A DNA stretch of 64,000 nt from G965220825 sp965220825 (GCA_965220825.1 OZ244839.1:744001-808000), one strand, 5' to 3'. Shown: positions 44,995-53,594, counted from the stretch's first letter. The notes: generated by a model not told the origin, from the sequence alone. Numbers and translations are program-made.

Positions 44995-45981
44995 TCAGAT
45001 AAGGCCGGCGACGGGCGACGACGGGTCGGCGTAACGCCGCTTCGGCATGCGTCCCGCGAGGTAGGCAAGGCGGCCGGCTTCCACCGCGCGGCGCATCGCG
45101 CGAGCCATGCGCACCGGGTCCTTTGCGCCGGCGATGGCCGTGTTCATCAAGACGCCGTCGCAGCCGAGTTCCATGGCGATGGCGGCGTCCGACGCGGTTC
45201 CCACGCCGGCGTCCACCAGAACCGGAACACCGATCCGCTCCACGATGATGCGGATGCCCACCGGGTTCTGCACGCCGAGACCCGAGCCGATAGGCGCCGC
45301 CAGCGGCATGATCGCGACACAGCCGATGTCCTCGAGACGCTTGGCCATCAACGGATCATCGCTGCAATAGACCATCACCTCGAACCCGTCCTTGACGAGG
45401 ATCTCCGCGGCGCGAAGCGTCTCCGGCATGTCGGGATAGAGCGTGAGCTGATCGCCCAGTACCTCGAGCTTGACGAGCGACCAACCGCCGGCTTCCCGCG
45501 CAAGCCTGAGCGTGCGCACCGCCTCTTCGCCGGTGCTGCAACCAGCCGTATTGGGAAGATAGGTGAAGCGCGCCGGATCCACGTAGTCCACGAGCATGGG
45601 CGCCGTCGGATCGGTCACGTTCACGCGGCGAACCGCAACGGTGACGATCTCGGCACCCGAGGCCTCGAGCGCGGCAGCCGTCTGTTCGAAACTCTCGTAT
45701 TTTCCGGTGCCTACGATGAGACGCGAACGGAAGCGCCGCCCCGCGACCTCCCAACTGTCGCTCTCCTCGGATTCCATCGCATCGCCGCCGCCGATAAAGT
45801 GAACGATCTCAAGTCTGTCGCCGGTGTGCACCGCCGTTTCTCCATAGGCGCTGCGGGGCACGATTTCCAGATTGCGCTCCACGGCGATCTTTCGCGGGTC
45901 GAGCCCGAGGCCCGCGAGCACGCTCTCCACAGACTGGGGTGCATCGAGCTCGCGGGTCTCCCCGTTTATCTGCACCTGCAT
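44995..45981 (-). CDS. thiSG: Fused sulfur-carrier ThiS and thiazole synthase ThiG
   Basis: A 328-residue fusion. Residues 1-66 are ThiS, the ubiquitin-like sulfur carrier (MQVQINGETREL ... EIVHFIGGG). Residues about 75-328 are ThiG, the TIM-barrel enzyme forming the thiazole ring of thiamine, with its Schiff-base lysine in LVKLEVLGD and the phosphate-binding GIGTASD-type loop near DAGVGTASDAA. The Gly-Gly end that must be thiocarboxylated is followed by Asp-Ala-Met and is thus internal. The start at 45981 has AGGAG eight bases upstream. No TPP riboswitch is seen upstream. Confidence 0.92.
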   Translation of the reverse strand: MQVQINGETRELDAPQSVESVLAGLGLDPRKIAVERNLEIVPRSAYGETAVHTGDRLEIVHFIGGGDAMESEESDSWEVAGRRFRSRLIVGTGKYESFEQTAAALEASGAEIVTVAVRRVNVTDPTAPMLVDYVDPARFTYLPNTAGCSTGEEAVRTLRLAREAGGWSLVKLEVLGDQLTLYPDMPETLRAAEILVKDGFEVMVYCSDDPLMAKRLEDIGCVAIMPLAAPIGSGLGVQNPVGIRIIVERIGVPVLVDAGVGTASDAAIAMELGCDGVLMNTAIAGAKDPVRMARAMRRAVEAGRLAYLAGRMPKRRYADPSSPVAGLI

Positions 45982-46026
45982 TCGCACGACTCCTGCACTC
46001 CCTGGCTCCCCCAGGCCCATTCAATG

Positions 46027-46055
46027 AGTATTGGCGACAGCCCTGCCGTTTTCAA
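46027..46055 (-). promoter_or_regulatory. Candidate thiSG promoter
   Basis: Minus strand: TTGAAA (46055-46050), a 17-base spacer, AATACT (46032-46027). The predicted leader to the thiSG ATG is about 40 bases. Confidence 0.5.
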
Positions 46056-46254
46056 CACCCACCCGCCCGTCAAGGAAACGGCGAGGAGGAATATTTTGCG
46101 CGAACGGTCGTCCCCACCGACCGCACGGGGAAGCCTTGGAACGGTTTCGGGCAAGGCGGGCAAGATGGGGCCCCCGGATCGCGAAAACCGCAATATAGCG
46201 GGCCGCCGGACGGCTGTGTGCCCGTAGCGACGGACCGCGCAGCGCGGCGGCACA

Positions 46255-46283
46255 TTGAAGCCTGCGGGCAGACCGTGCTAGAC
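46255..46283 (+). promoter_or_regulatory. Candidate promoter for aroQ-accB-accC-aat
   Basis: TTGAAG (46255-46260), a 17-base spacer, CTAGAC (46278-46283), about 37 bases upstream of the aroQ ATG. Confidence 0.4.
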
Positions 46284-46320
46284 GGAGATTGCGCGCTGGC
46301 GCGCGTGGAGAATCGCGCCC

Positions 46321-46764
46321 ATGGAGCCCAACATCCTGATTCTCAACGGCCCGAACCTCAACATGCTGGGGTTGAGAGAGCCCGAGGTCTATGGACACGC
46401 GACCCTCGACGATATCCGGGCGCTTTGCGAGGAACGGGGCACGGCGCTCGGCTTGGCGGTCGACCTTCGGCAGAGCAACCACGAGGGCCAGCTCATAGAC
46501 TGGATACAGGAAGCGCCCCACGCCCATGCGGGGATCGTGCTCAACCCGGGCGGTCTCACCCATACCTCCGTTGCCATCATGGACGCGCTCCGCGCCGTGG
46601 ACCTTCCGGCGATCGAAGTGCATCTCTCCAACATCCAGCGGCGGGAGTCCTTCCGCCGACATTCCTATATCGCGCAAGCGGTGCAGGGTTCGATTTGCGG
46701 CTTCGGCGCCCAGGGCTATGCGCTCGCCCTGGAGGGTATGCGCACCCTGCTCGACGGGGCGTAA
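46321..46764 (+). CDS. aroQ: Type II 3-dehydroquinate dehydratase
   Basis: A 147-residue dodecameric enzyme converting 3-dehydroquinate to 3-dehydroshikimate. It has the NGPNLNMLGLREPEVYG N-terminus with the catalytic Tyr24, LNPGGLTHTSVA, and the catalytic His in VHLSNIQRRESFR. Length is typical. It leads an operon into accB after 16 bases, a linkage (aroQ-accB-accC) widespread in proteobacteria. Confidence 0.96.
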   Translation: MEPNILILNGPNLNMLGLREPEVYGHATLDDIRALCEERGTALGLAVDLRQSNHEGQLIDWIQEAPHAHAGIVLNPGGLTHTSVAIMDALRAVDLPAIEVHLSNIQRRESFRRHSYIAQAVQGSICGFGAQGYALALEGMRTLLDGA

Positions 46765-46780
46765 TGGGACAGGGCAACCG

Positions 46781-47275
46781 ATGACAAGCAACCGCAAGGA
46801 GCGGGGAGGTGCCGTCGACACGGAACTGATCCGCGAACTCGCCAACGTCCTCAACGAAACGGGCCTGACCGAAATAGAGCTGGGTTCGGGCGAAAACCGG
46901 ATTCGTATCGCACGCTCGGCCGGACCGTTGCCAGCGGCCGTTCCCACCGCCCCTGCCGTCCACGAGCCGCCGCGCGTGCCCGAGCCGGAGGCCCGCCCGG
47001 AACCGCCGGCCGAAGAGGCCCCGTCGATGGATGCGTCCCATCCCGGCGCGGTAACCTCGCCAATGGTCGGCATCGTCTATCTCGCCCCGGAGCCCGACGC
47101 CGAGCCGTTCGTTGCCGTGGGCGACGATGTGCGCGACGGCCAGACTCTCTTCATCGTCGAGGCGATGAAGACGATGAACCCGATCCGCGCATCCCGCTCG
47201 GGCCGCGTCGCACGGGTGCTCGTCGAGAACGGCGCGCCCGTCGAGTATGGCGAGGTCCTCCTGATTCTCGAGTAG
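46781..47275 (+). CDS. accB: Biotin carboxyl carrier protein of acetyl-CoA carboxylase
   Basis: A 164-residue carrier. The N-terminal helix (residues about 12-48) is followed by an Ala/Pro/Glu-rich linker (50-85) and a biotinyl domain (about 88-164). The biotinylated lysine is in VEAMKTMNP; Thr replaces the Leu/Met of the EAMKLM consensus, a variant I recall from other alphaproteobacteria. The start at 46781 has AGGG about seven bases upstream. accC follows after six bases. Confidence 0.95.
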   Translation: MTSNRKERGGAVDTELIRELANVLNETGLTEIELGSGENRIRIARSAGPLPAAVPTAPAVHEPPRVPEPEARPEPPAEEAPSMDASHPGAVTSPMVGIVYLAPEPDAEPFVAVGDDVRDGQTLFIVEAMKTMNPIRASRSGRVARVLVENGAPVEYGEVLLILE

Positions 47276-47281
47276 GGCGCA

Positions 47282-48643
47282 ATGTTCGACAGGGTGCTTA
47301 TCGCGAACCGCGGCGAGATTGCCGTGCGTATCATCCGGGCCTGTCGGGAGCTCGGCATCTCGACGGTCGCCGTCCATTCCACGGCGGACGCCGAGGCGAT
47401 GCACGCGCGGCTCGCCGACGAATCCGTCTGCATCGGACCGCCTTCGCCCCAGGAGAGCTACCTCAACGTCCCCGCGATCATCGCTGCGGGCATCATCACC
47501 GGGTCGGACGCGATCCACCCCGGATACGGGTTTCTCTCCGAGAACGCGCGCTTCGCCTCCATCGTTGAGGAGCACGGTTTCACATTCATCGGCCCGAGCC
47601 CGGCGCATATCACGCTCATGGGAGACAAGGCCCAGGCCCGAAGGACCGCGGAGGAGCTCGGCCTGCCCGTGGTGCCGGGCTCCGTGGGCGCCCTGGACGA
47701 CCTTGACGCCTTCGCTCCCATCGCTTTGGACATCGGCTATCCCGTCCTTGTCAAAGCAGTTGCGGGAGGCGGTGGGAGGGGCATGAAGCGTGTCGAACAG
47801 CCTTCGGAGCTCAATGCGGCCGTCATGGAGGCCCGAGCCGAGGCGCGGGCAGCCTTCGGCGACGATTCGCTCTATCTCGAGAAGCTGGTCCAGGCGCCGC
47901 GCCATATCGAAGTGCAGGTTCTGGCCGATGGTGCCGGCAATGCCATCCATCTCGGCGAGCGCGATTGCTCGCTCCAGCGCCGTCATCAGAAGGTGCTGGA
48001 GGAGGCGCCGTCCTCGGCACTGAACGCCGAGCAACGGGAGGAGATTGGCGAGAAGGCGCGCGCCGCCACCGCCGCGCTCGGCTACAAGGGTGTCGGCACC
48101 TTCGAATTCCTGTTCGAAGACGGCGTGTTCTACTTCATCGAAATGAACACCCGCATCCAGGTGGAACATCCCATCACCGAGATGGTCACCGGTATCGACC
48201 TCGTGCGCGAACAGATTCGTATCGCAGCCGGTGCGCCGCTTGCCATCTCTCAAGAAGACATAAGTTTCAACGGGCATGCCATCGAATGCCGCATCACCGC
48301 GGAGGACCCGCACACTTTCAGCCCCTCGCCCGGAACGGTTCGCGGGTACCACACGCCCGGCGGCCCCGGTGTGCGCATCGATTCGGCCCTATATGAGGGC
48401 TACCGCATTCCGCCCTACTACGACAGCCTGATCAGCAAGGTCATCGTCCACGGCGGGAGTCGGAACGAATGCCTCATGCGCCTGCGGCGCACATTGGAGG
48501 AATATGTCATCCAGGGCGTCGCAACGACGCTGCCGCTTCATCTCGCGCTGCTGGCCGACGCGGAGTTCGCAAACGGCGCCTATGACGTCCACTGGTTCGA
48601 ACGTTTCGTCGCCGCGCGCGCCGGCGAGGAGCGGGGTGCGTGA
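47282..48643 (+). CDS. accC: Biotin carboxylase subunit of acetyl-CoA carboxylase
   Basis: A 453-residue ATP-grasp enzyme that carboxylates biotin on AccB, the first step of fatty-acid synthesis. It begins MFDRVLIANRGEIAVRIIR, has the ATP-binding glycine loop AVAGGGGRGMKRV (about 160-172), and the catalytic/binding stretch EMNTRIQVEHPITEMVTG (about 287-304). Length matches the family. Its stop overlaps the aat GTG by four bases (GTGA). Confidence 0.96.
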   Translation: MFDRVLIANRGEIAVRIIRACRELGISTVAVHSTADAEAMHARLADESVCIGPPSPQESYLNVPAIIAAGIITGSDAIHPGYGFLSENARFASIVEEHGFTFIGPSPAHITLMGDKAQARRTAEELGLPVVPGSVGALDDLDAFAPIALDIGYPVLVKAVAGGGGRGMKRVEQPSELNAAVMEARAEARAAFGDDSLYLEKLVQAPRHIEVQVLADGAGNAIHLGERDCSLQRRHQKVLEEAPSSALNAEQREEIGEKARAATAALGYKGVGTFEFLFEDGVFYFIEMNTRIQVEHPITEMVTGIDLVREQIRIAAGAPLAISQEDISFNGHAIECRITAEDPHTFSPSPGTVRGYHTPGGPGVRIDSALYEGYRIPPYYDSLISKVIVHGGSRNECLMRLRRTLEEYVIQGVATTLPLHLALLADAEFANGAYDVHWFERFVAARAGEERGA

Positions 48644-49323
48644 CGGACATCGCCTTCACGCCGGAACTGATCCTCAAAGCGTATGGTTGCGGCATCTTCC
48701 CCATGGCTGCGAGCAAAGGGGCGGAGGATGTCTTCTGGGTGAATCCCGAGCGTCGCGGGGTGATCCCGCTCGATTCCTTCCACGTGTCCAAGCGGCTCGC
48801 CCGTATCGTCCGGGCCGGGCGTTTTCGCGTCACCGTGGACCGAGACTTCGCGCGTGTCATGCGGGGTTGCGCCCGACGCACGCCGCGCCGGCCGGACTCG
48901 TGGATCAACGATCCGATCCTTGAAGCCTATTGCGCGCTGCACCGGCTGGGGCACGCCCATAGCATCGAGGTCTATGGCGAGGGCGACGGCGACGGCAAGC
49001 TGGTCGGCGGCCTCTATGGCGTCGTTCTCGGGGCGGCATTTTTCGGCGAGAGCATGTTCAGCGCCGAGCGGGATGCCAGCAAGGTGGCCCTGGTGCATCT
49101 GGTGGCGCGGCTGAAAGCCGGCGCGTTCAAGCTGCTGGACGTGCAGTTCGTCACACCCCATCTCAGCCGTTTCGGCGCGGTGGAACTGCCGCGCTCGACC
49201 TACCTCGAACAGCTTGACGAGGCGGTGGATAGCCCGGCCACGTTCTATCCCGCCGGCTTCTCCGATGGCGGCCTGTCACGGGCCACGCCGGCCTCGATGC
49301 AGTCGAGTACCCAGATGTCGTAG
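48640..49323 (+). CDS. aat: Leucyl/phenylalanyl-tRNA-protein transferase
   Basis: A 227-residue enzyme adding Leu or Phe to the N-terminus of proteins starting with Arg or Lys, which marks them for ClpAP (N-end rule). Recognisable blocks are the N-terminal YGCGIFPMA, FWVNPERRGVIPL, and GGLYGVVLGAAFFGESMFS with TPHLSRFGAVELPR. The start is a GTG inside the accC stop. The last ~25 codons run past the usual family end and overlap the convergent DUF2155 gene. Confidence 0.94.
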   Translation: MTDIAFTPELILKAYGCGIFPMAASKGAEDVFWVNPERRGVIPLDSFHVSKRLARIVRAGRFRVTVDRDFARVMRGCARRTPRRPDSWINDPILEAYCALHRLGHAHSIEVYGEGDGDGKLVGGLYGVVLGAAFFGESMFSAERDASKVALVHLVARLKAGAFKLLDVQFVTPHLSRFGAVELPRSTYLEQLDEAVDSPATFYPAGFSDGGLSRATPASMQSSTQMS

Positions 49324-49661
49324 ATCGGGTGCTCCAGCGCGGCGAGACCCGGAGACGAGGCGAACATCCAACCGTTATAGAGTCGGCGCGGCGGCTGGTC
49401 CCGCGCGACCTCGTCGATTTCCAGAAAGGCCGCGCGCTCCGGCGGCTCCTCCGGAGGCGCTTTGAAGCAGGCGCGTGCGAGGATTCGGAGCGTGCCGAAA
49501 CCCACCGGTCGATCGAGCGGTGCCTCGAGGGTCGAAATCCGCGCCGTTACCTTGTCGAGTGCCTGAAGGAGCGCCACCGGCTTCTGGTCCGCGGTCGCAT
49601 CCGCGCAGAGGGCGGCGACAACCAGCAGCGTCGCGGCGAACGGTACGATCCGGCCCGGCAC
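49245..49661 (-). CDS. DUF2155 domain protein, secreted
   Basis: A ~138-residue protein of the alphaproteobacterial DUF2155 family, function unknown. A signal peptide (about 1-24) is followed by the conserved core: ARISTLEAPLDRPVGFGTL, a Cys in ARACFKAPPEEPPE, GWMFASSPGLAALEHPIYDIWVLDC with a second Cys. The two cysteines may form a disulfide. The start is uncertain: GTG 49661 is the best-placed codon but lacks a ribosome site. It follows mlaD by 25 bases and its last 79 bases overlap aat on the other strand. Confidence 0.8.
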   Translation of the reverse strand: MPGRIVPFAATLLVVAALCADATADQKPVALLQALDKVTARISTLEAPLDRPVGFGTLRILARACFKAPPEEPPERAAFLEIDEVARDQPPRRLYNGWMFASSPGLAALEHPIYDIWVLDCIEAGVARDRPPSEKPAG

Positions 49662-49686
49662 CGGCGAAATCTGCGACGCACCGCGC

Positions 49687-50127
49687 CTAGTCGGTGCCGA
49701 ATGCGAAGCGGCCGATAAGGTCCTCAAGCAGCAGCGACGACTGGGTGTAGAGGATGGTATCGCCGTCCGCCAGCAGGGCATCTTCCCCACCGGGCTGGAT
49801 GTCGATGAACTTGCCGCCGAGCAGCCCGTCGCTTACGACGGCTGCCGCGGTATCGGTCGGAAGCTGGATATCGTCTCTTATGCTCATGCGGAGTACGGCC
49901 TGAAAGGTGATCGGATCGAGGTTCTGCTCCACGACCGTCCCGATCTTTATGCCCCCGATGCGCACGTCGGAGCCCGCGGTCAGACCGTCGACACGGTTGA
50001 ACTTCGCCGTCACTTCATAGCCGCTGACGGTCGCCACGCTGCTCCGGGTGTAGGCGAACACGACAAAGCCGATCGCGACGGCCAGCACGACCGCTCCCAA
50101 GAGCGTTTCCACAAGGCCCCTCGACAT
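49687..50127 (-). CDS. mlaD: Outer-membrane lipid asymmetry protein MlaD (MCE domain)
   Basis: A 146-residue inner-membrane protein with one N-terminal transmembrane helix (about 7-27) and one MCE domain (about 37-115: YEVTAKFNRVDGLTAGSDVRIGG ... SDGLLGGKFIDIQPGG). MlaD forms a hexameric ring on the MlaFEDB transporter that moves phospholipids between membranes. The other mla genes are not adjacent. The C-terminal SLLLEDLIGRFAFG is the usual amphipathic helix. Confidence 0.92.
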   Translation of the reverse strand: MSRGLVETLLGAVVLAVAIGFVVFAYTRSSVATVSGYEVTAKFNRVDGLTAGSDVRIGGIKIGTVVEQNLDPITFQAVLRMSIRDDIQLPTDTAAAVVSDGLLGGKFIDIQPGGEDALLADGDTILYTQSSLLLEDLIGRFAFGTD

Positions 50128-50250
50128 GTTGCACTCTCCCTTTCGCGCCTTCGGAGAATCACCCTAGGCCGCCCGCTTGGCAACCCGCGCTTTCTGCAAT
50201 GGGCCGGGACCGGAGCGACCCGGATTCCAGCGAAACATGCAGGTACGGCT

Positions 50251-52407
50251 TCACGCTTCGGGACGCGTCGCGCTGCCGAGCCTTGTCACGACGTTCTGGA
50301 TCAACTGCATACCCATTCCGTCGTCGAGCGAAAGGATCGATTCGGGATGGAACTGCACGGCGGCGACGGGAAGGCTTTCATGCTCCAGAGCCATCACGAT
50401 GCCGTCGTCGGTCGACGCCGTCACGCGAAGCGCATCGGGGAGGCTCGCGCGCTCCGCATACAGCGAATGATAGCGACCCACCTGGAAGCGTTCCGGCAGC
50501 CCGTGGAACAGAGCACCGTCCCGGATGGAGACATCAGAAGGCTTGCCGTGCATGGGCACATCGAGTTGCTCGAGCCTTCCGCCGAAATATTCGGCGATGG
50601 CTTGCAGCCCGAGGCACACGCCGAAGAGCGGAATCCGAAGCGCGAGCACCCGTTTGATGGTTTCCGCCACGTCGAAATTTTCGGGCCGGCCGGGCCCCGG
50701 CGACAGAACGACCAGATCCGGGGGATCGCCGTCCAATATTTTCCAGGCGAGCGGCGGGCGCAGGGTCTCGACCTCTGCACCGGTCTGCCGCAAATAGTTG
50801 GCGAGGGTGTGAACGAAGGAATCTTCGTGATCCACCAGCAGTATCCGGAGGTCGCTGCCGGGCTTCGCCAGGCGAGCCGCCTGTTGGGCCGCCAGCGGCT
50901 CCGCACGTAGCGCGGAAAAAAGGGCGGAAGCCTTGAGGTGGCATTCATCGTCCTCCGCCTGCGGGTCGCTGTCGTACAGCAGCGTCGCACCCGCTCGGAT
51001 CTCGGCTATGCCGCCCTTCATGCGCACTGTGCGAAGCGTGAGCCCGGTGTTCATCCCCCCGTCGAAGCCGATACGCCCGATGGCACCGCCATACCAGCGC
51101 CGCGCGGAGCGCTCGTTCTTCTCGATAAAGCGGATCGCCCACTGCTTCGGCGCTCCGGTCACGGTAACGGCCCAGGTGTGGCTCAGAAAGGCGTCCAGCG
51201 CGTCGAACTCCGGGCGCAATATTCCCTCGACATGGTCCACCGTGTGAATCAAACGCGAATAGAGCTCCACCTGGCGGCGCCCGATGACCCGCACCGAGCC
51301 GGGTTCGCAGATGCGCGACTTGTCGTTGCGGTCCACGTCGGTGCACATGGTCAACTCGGCCTCGTCCTTGGCCGAATTGAGAAGCTTCGCGATCTGCGCG
51401 GCGTCGCCCAGCGCGTCCTTGCCACGTTCGATGGTGCCGGAAATCGGGCAAGTCTCGACACGCCGCCCTTCCACCCGGACATACATTTCCGGCGAGGCGG
51501 CGACGAGGAATTCACCCGCGCCGAGGTTCATCAGCGCGCAATAGGGTGCGGGGTTGAGCGTGCGGAGTCGCTCGAAGACGGTCGAAGGCGGATCCGGACA
51601 GGCTTCGGCGAACTGCTGGCTGAGCACGACCTCGAACAGATCACCCCGGGCGAACGCCTCCCGCGCCCGTTCCACGACCTGCGGATATGCGCCGGGCGCG
51701 TGGTCGTTCCCGGTCTCGCCGCCTTCGTCGAGGACATAGGGGTCCGGGCGCGGGGCGCGCGGAATGTCTCTCGTATCGCCCGCCACGGTCGAGAAGTCGT
51801 ATCGATAGCGCATGGCCTGGTCCGCCATGTGGTCGATGACGACAATCTCGTCCGGGAGGAACAGCGCGACATCGCGTTGATCGTCGGCGCGCGCGAGCCG
51901 GGTCTCGATCGGCTCGAACTGGTGCGCGAGGTCGTAACCGAACGCGCCGTAGAGCCCGAGATGCTTGTCCTGATCGCTGCGGAAGAGATCGATCACCGCG
52001 CGGAGCACACTGAAGATGGTGGGCTGCCGGCTTCGCTGCTCCTCGGGCACGACTTCGGTGGGCGCATGGACGGTGCCGGTAAGGCGCGTGGGCGTCGCAT
52101 CCAGCTGGGCGACGGCTTCGAGGGCGGTGAGGGCCGAGGCGATCGGCGGCAGCAAGATCTCGCCACGGGGCTCCAGCGCTTCCACCGTGAAACTGCGCCC
52201 CCGGCACGAGAGGGCAAGCGGCGGCGCGGAAAATCCCAGGTCCCAGCGGGTGTAGCGGCCGGGAGATTCGAAGCAGGACGACATCAGCACGCCGGGATAG
52301 CGGTCCAGATGCTGAATGAGACCGTCGACGGACCGGTTTTCCTCCTCGACCTCGTCCTGACGGCGGATCGCGATACCGCCCAGGGTATCGTAGCGGTGAA
52401 CGGCCAT
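50251..52407 (-). CDS. trpEG: Fused anthranilate synthase TrpE-TrpG
   Basis: A 718-residue protein with the chorismate-binding TrpE part (about 1-500) and the glutamine amidotransferase TrpG part (about 530-715). It makes anthranilate from chorismate and glutamine, the first step of tryptophan synthesis. TrpE signatures are CPISGTIERGKD and WYGGAIGRIGFDG. The class I amidotransferase triad is Cys in LFGVCLGLQAI and His-Glu in QFHPES. The fused form is typical of rhizobia, Azospirillum and relatives. Start MAVHRYDTLGG at 52407 is supported by AAGGAG. No Trp-rich leader peptide is seen upstream. Confidence 0.94.
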   Translation of the reverse strand: MAVHRYDTLGGIAIRRQDEVEEENRSVDGLIQHLDRYPGVLMSSCFESPGRYTRWDLGFSAPPLALSCRGRSFTVEALEPRGEILLPPIASALTALEAVAQLDATPTRLTGTVHAPTEVVPEEQRSRQPTIFSVLRAVIDLFRSDQDKHLGLYGAFGYDLAHQFEPIETRLARADDQRDVALFLPDEIVVIDHMADQAMRYRYDFSTVAGDTRDIPRAPRPDPYVLDEGGETGNDHAPGAYPQVVERAREAFARGDLFEVVLSQQFAEACPDPPSTVFERLRTLNPAPYCALMNLGAGEFLVAASPEMYVRVEGRRVETCPISGTIERGKDALGDAAQIAKLLNSAKDEAELTMCTDVDRNDKSRICEPGSVRVIGRRQVELYSRLIHTVDHVEGILRPEFDALDAFLSHTWAVTVTGAPKQWAIRFIEKNERSARRWYGGAIGRIGFDGGMNTGLTLRTVRMKGGIAEIRAGATLLYDSDPQAEDDECHLKASALFSALRAEPLAAQQAARLAKPGSDLRILLVDHEDSFVHTLANYLRQTGAEVETLRPPLAWKILDGDPPDLVVLSPGPGRPENFDVAETIKRVLALRIPLFGVCLGLQAIAEYFGGRLEQLDVPMHGKPSDVSIRDGALFHGLPERFQVGRYHSLYAERASLPDALRVTASTDDGIVMALEHESLPVAAVQFHPESILSLDDGMGMQLIQNVVTRLGSATRPEA

Positions 52408-52510
52408 GTTCTCCTTCCCGGCTGCGGAGAGACGCAACCTCTCGAAACGCGAGGAGACAGCCCTCCAGCGACCATGCAACCGGTACGATGGGGCCCGATG
52501 CCGCCTCGCC

Positions 52511-52540
52511 TTGTCAAGCGCGGGCGGGCAGCGCTAGGTT
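52511..52540 (+). promoter_or_regulatory. Promoter for the amidohydrolase-DUF59 pair
   Basis: TTGTCA (52511-52516), an 18-base spacer, TAGGTT (52535-52540), about 25 bases upstream of the ATG. The -35 overlaps TTGACA on the opposite strand (52517-52512), pointing toward trpEG, though no clear -10 follows there. Confidence 0.45.
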
Positions 52541-52564
52541 GGACCCGCAGCCGAGGGAAAGCCC

Positions 52565-53584
52565 ATGTTCAGAACCGAGACTGGAGAAGATGTCTTCGTG
52601 GTGGACGCCCATACCCATTTCTGGGATGCCGCGCCCGCCAACCATCGAAACATCCACGGCAAGCAGTTCATCGACTGTTTCTACGCCTACCACTCGGCAC
52701 TGAGCCCCGAGGCGGAGATGTGGCCCAAGGAGAAGTTCGAGAAGTATGACGCAGATACCATGTATCGCGACCTCTTCGTGGACGGCCCGGTCGACATGGC
52801 GATCATCCAACCGACCTATCTCAAGGACTTCTACGTCAACGGATTCAACACCACCGAGCAGAACGCGGCCATCGCGCAGCAGCACCCGGACCGCTTCATC
52901 CTGAACGGCGCGTTCGACCCCCGCGACGGCTCGCTCGCCCTCGAATATATCCATGCCCTGAAGGAGACTTACGGGATCAGGGGCGTAAAGCTCTACACGG
53001 CGGAGTGGCGCGGCGCCTCCCGCGGCTGGCGGCTGAACGATGCCGATGCCTACCGCTGTTTCGAACTCTGCGAGAAGCTCGGAATCACGAACGTCCACAT
53101 CCACAAGGGGCCAACCATCACCCCGCTCGCCAAGGATGCGTTCGATTGCCACGACGTGGATTACGCGGCGACGGATTTTCCGAACCTCACCTTCATCGTG
53201 GAGCATGTGGGCCTGCCGCGTCTGGACGACTTCTGCTGGATCGCGGTCCAGGAGGAGAACGTCTGGGGCGGTCTCGCCGTCGCCATGGCCTTCGTGCATA
53301 CGCGCCCGCGCTATTTTGCCGAGATCATGGCTGAGCTCCTGTTCTGGGTCGGCGAAGACAAGCTCACCTTCGCCAGCGACTACGCCATCTGGACGCCACG
53401 CTGGCTGGTGGACAAGTTTTGGGCCTTCGAACTCCCCGACGATATCAGGCAAGAACGCGGTGTGGACCTCACACCCGAGGTGAAGAAGAAGATTCTCGGG
53501 CTCAATGCCGCGAAGCTCTACGATATCGACGTGGAGGCGGCGAAACGGAAGCTCGCGAACGCAACCCCGGCCGCCGCGCAGTAG
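52565..53584 (+). CDS. Amidohydrolase-2 family protein of the propane-monooxygenase accessory type
   Basis: A 339-residue TIM-barrel amidohydrolase. Metal-site residues are seen in VDAHTHFWD near the N-terminus, NVHIHKGPTI in the middle, EHVGLPR and the late Asp in FASDYAIWTPRW. The pattern NRNIHGKQFIDCFYAYH and KKKILGLNAAKLYDI recalls amidohydrolases encoded in propane-type soluble di-iron monooxygenase clusters (mim/prm). GAGGGAAAG precedes the ATG. The DUF59 gene begins 10 bases after its stop. The enzymatic activity of this group is unknown. Confidence 0.85.
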   Translation: MFRTETGEDVFVVDAHTHFWDAAPANHRNIHGKQFIDCFYAYHSALSPEAEMWPKEKFEKYDADTMYRDLFVDGPVDMAIIQPTYLKDFYVNGFNTTEQNAAIAQQHPDRFILNGAFDPRDGSLALEYIHALKETYGIRGVKLYTAEWRGASRGWRLNDADAYRCFELCEKLGITNVHIHKGPTITPLAKDAFDCHDVDYAATDFPNLTFIVEHVGLPRLDDFCWIAVQEENVWGGLAVAMAFVHTRPRYFAEIMAELLFWVGEDKLTFASDYAIWTPRWLVDKFWAFELPDDIRQERGVDLTPEVKKKILGLNAAKLYDIDVEAAKRKLANATPAAAQ

Positions 53585-53594
53585 GACCGGGCCG

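Larger units (their letters stand above)
45982..46320. other. 339-base divergent region between thiSG and aroQ
   Basis: Contains the thiSG promoter (46027-46055, minus), the aroQ promoter (46255-46283, plus) and a small hairpin near the thiSG ribosome site (46001-46015). I find no gene and none of the conserved blocks of a TPP riboswitch on either strand. Confidence 0.6.

Noticed and set aside
45982..46320. Possible TPP riboswitch upstream of thiSG
   Set aside because: The conserved CTGAGA and ACCTGAT-type blocks are missing on both strands.
46781..47275. The EAMKTM biotin motif of AccB as an abnormal site
   Set aside because: Thr at this position is, as I recall, common in alphaproteobacterial AccB; the biotinyl lysine and both Met are present.
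50938..52749. A 603-codon frame antisense to trpEG
   Set aside because: Shadow of a conserved gene; it also runs across the divergent promoter region.
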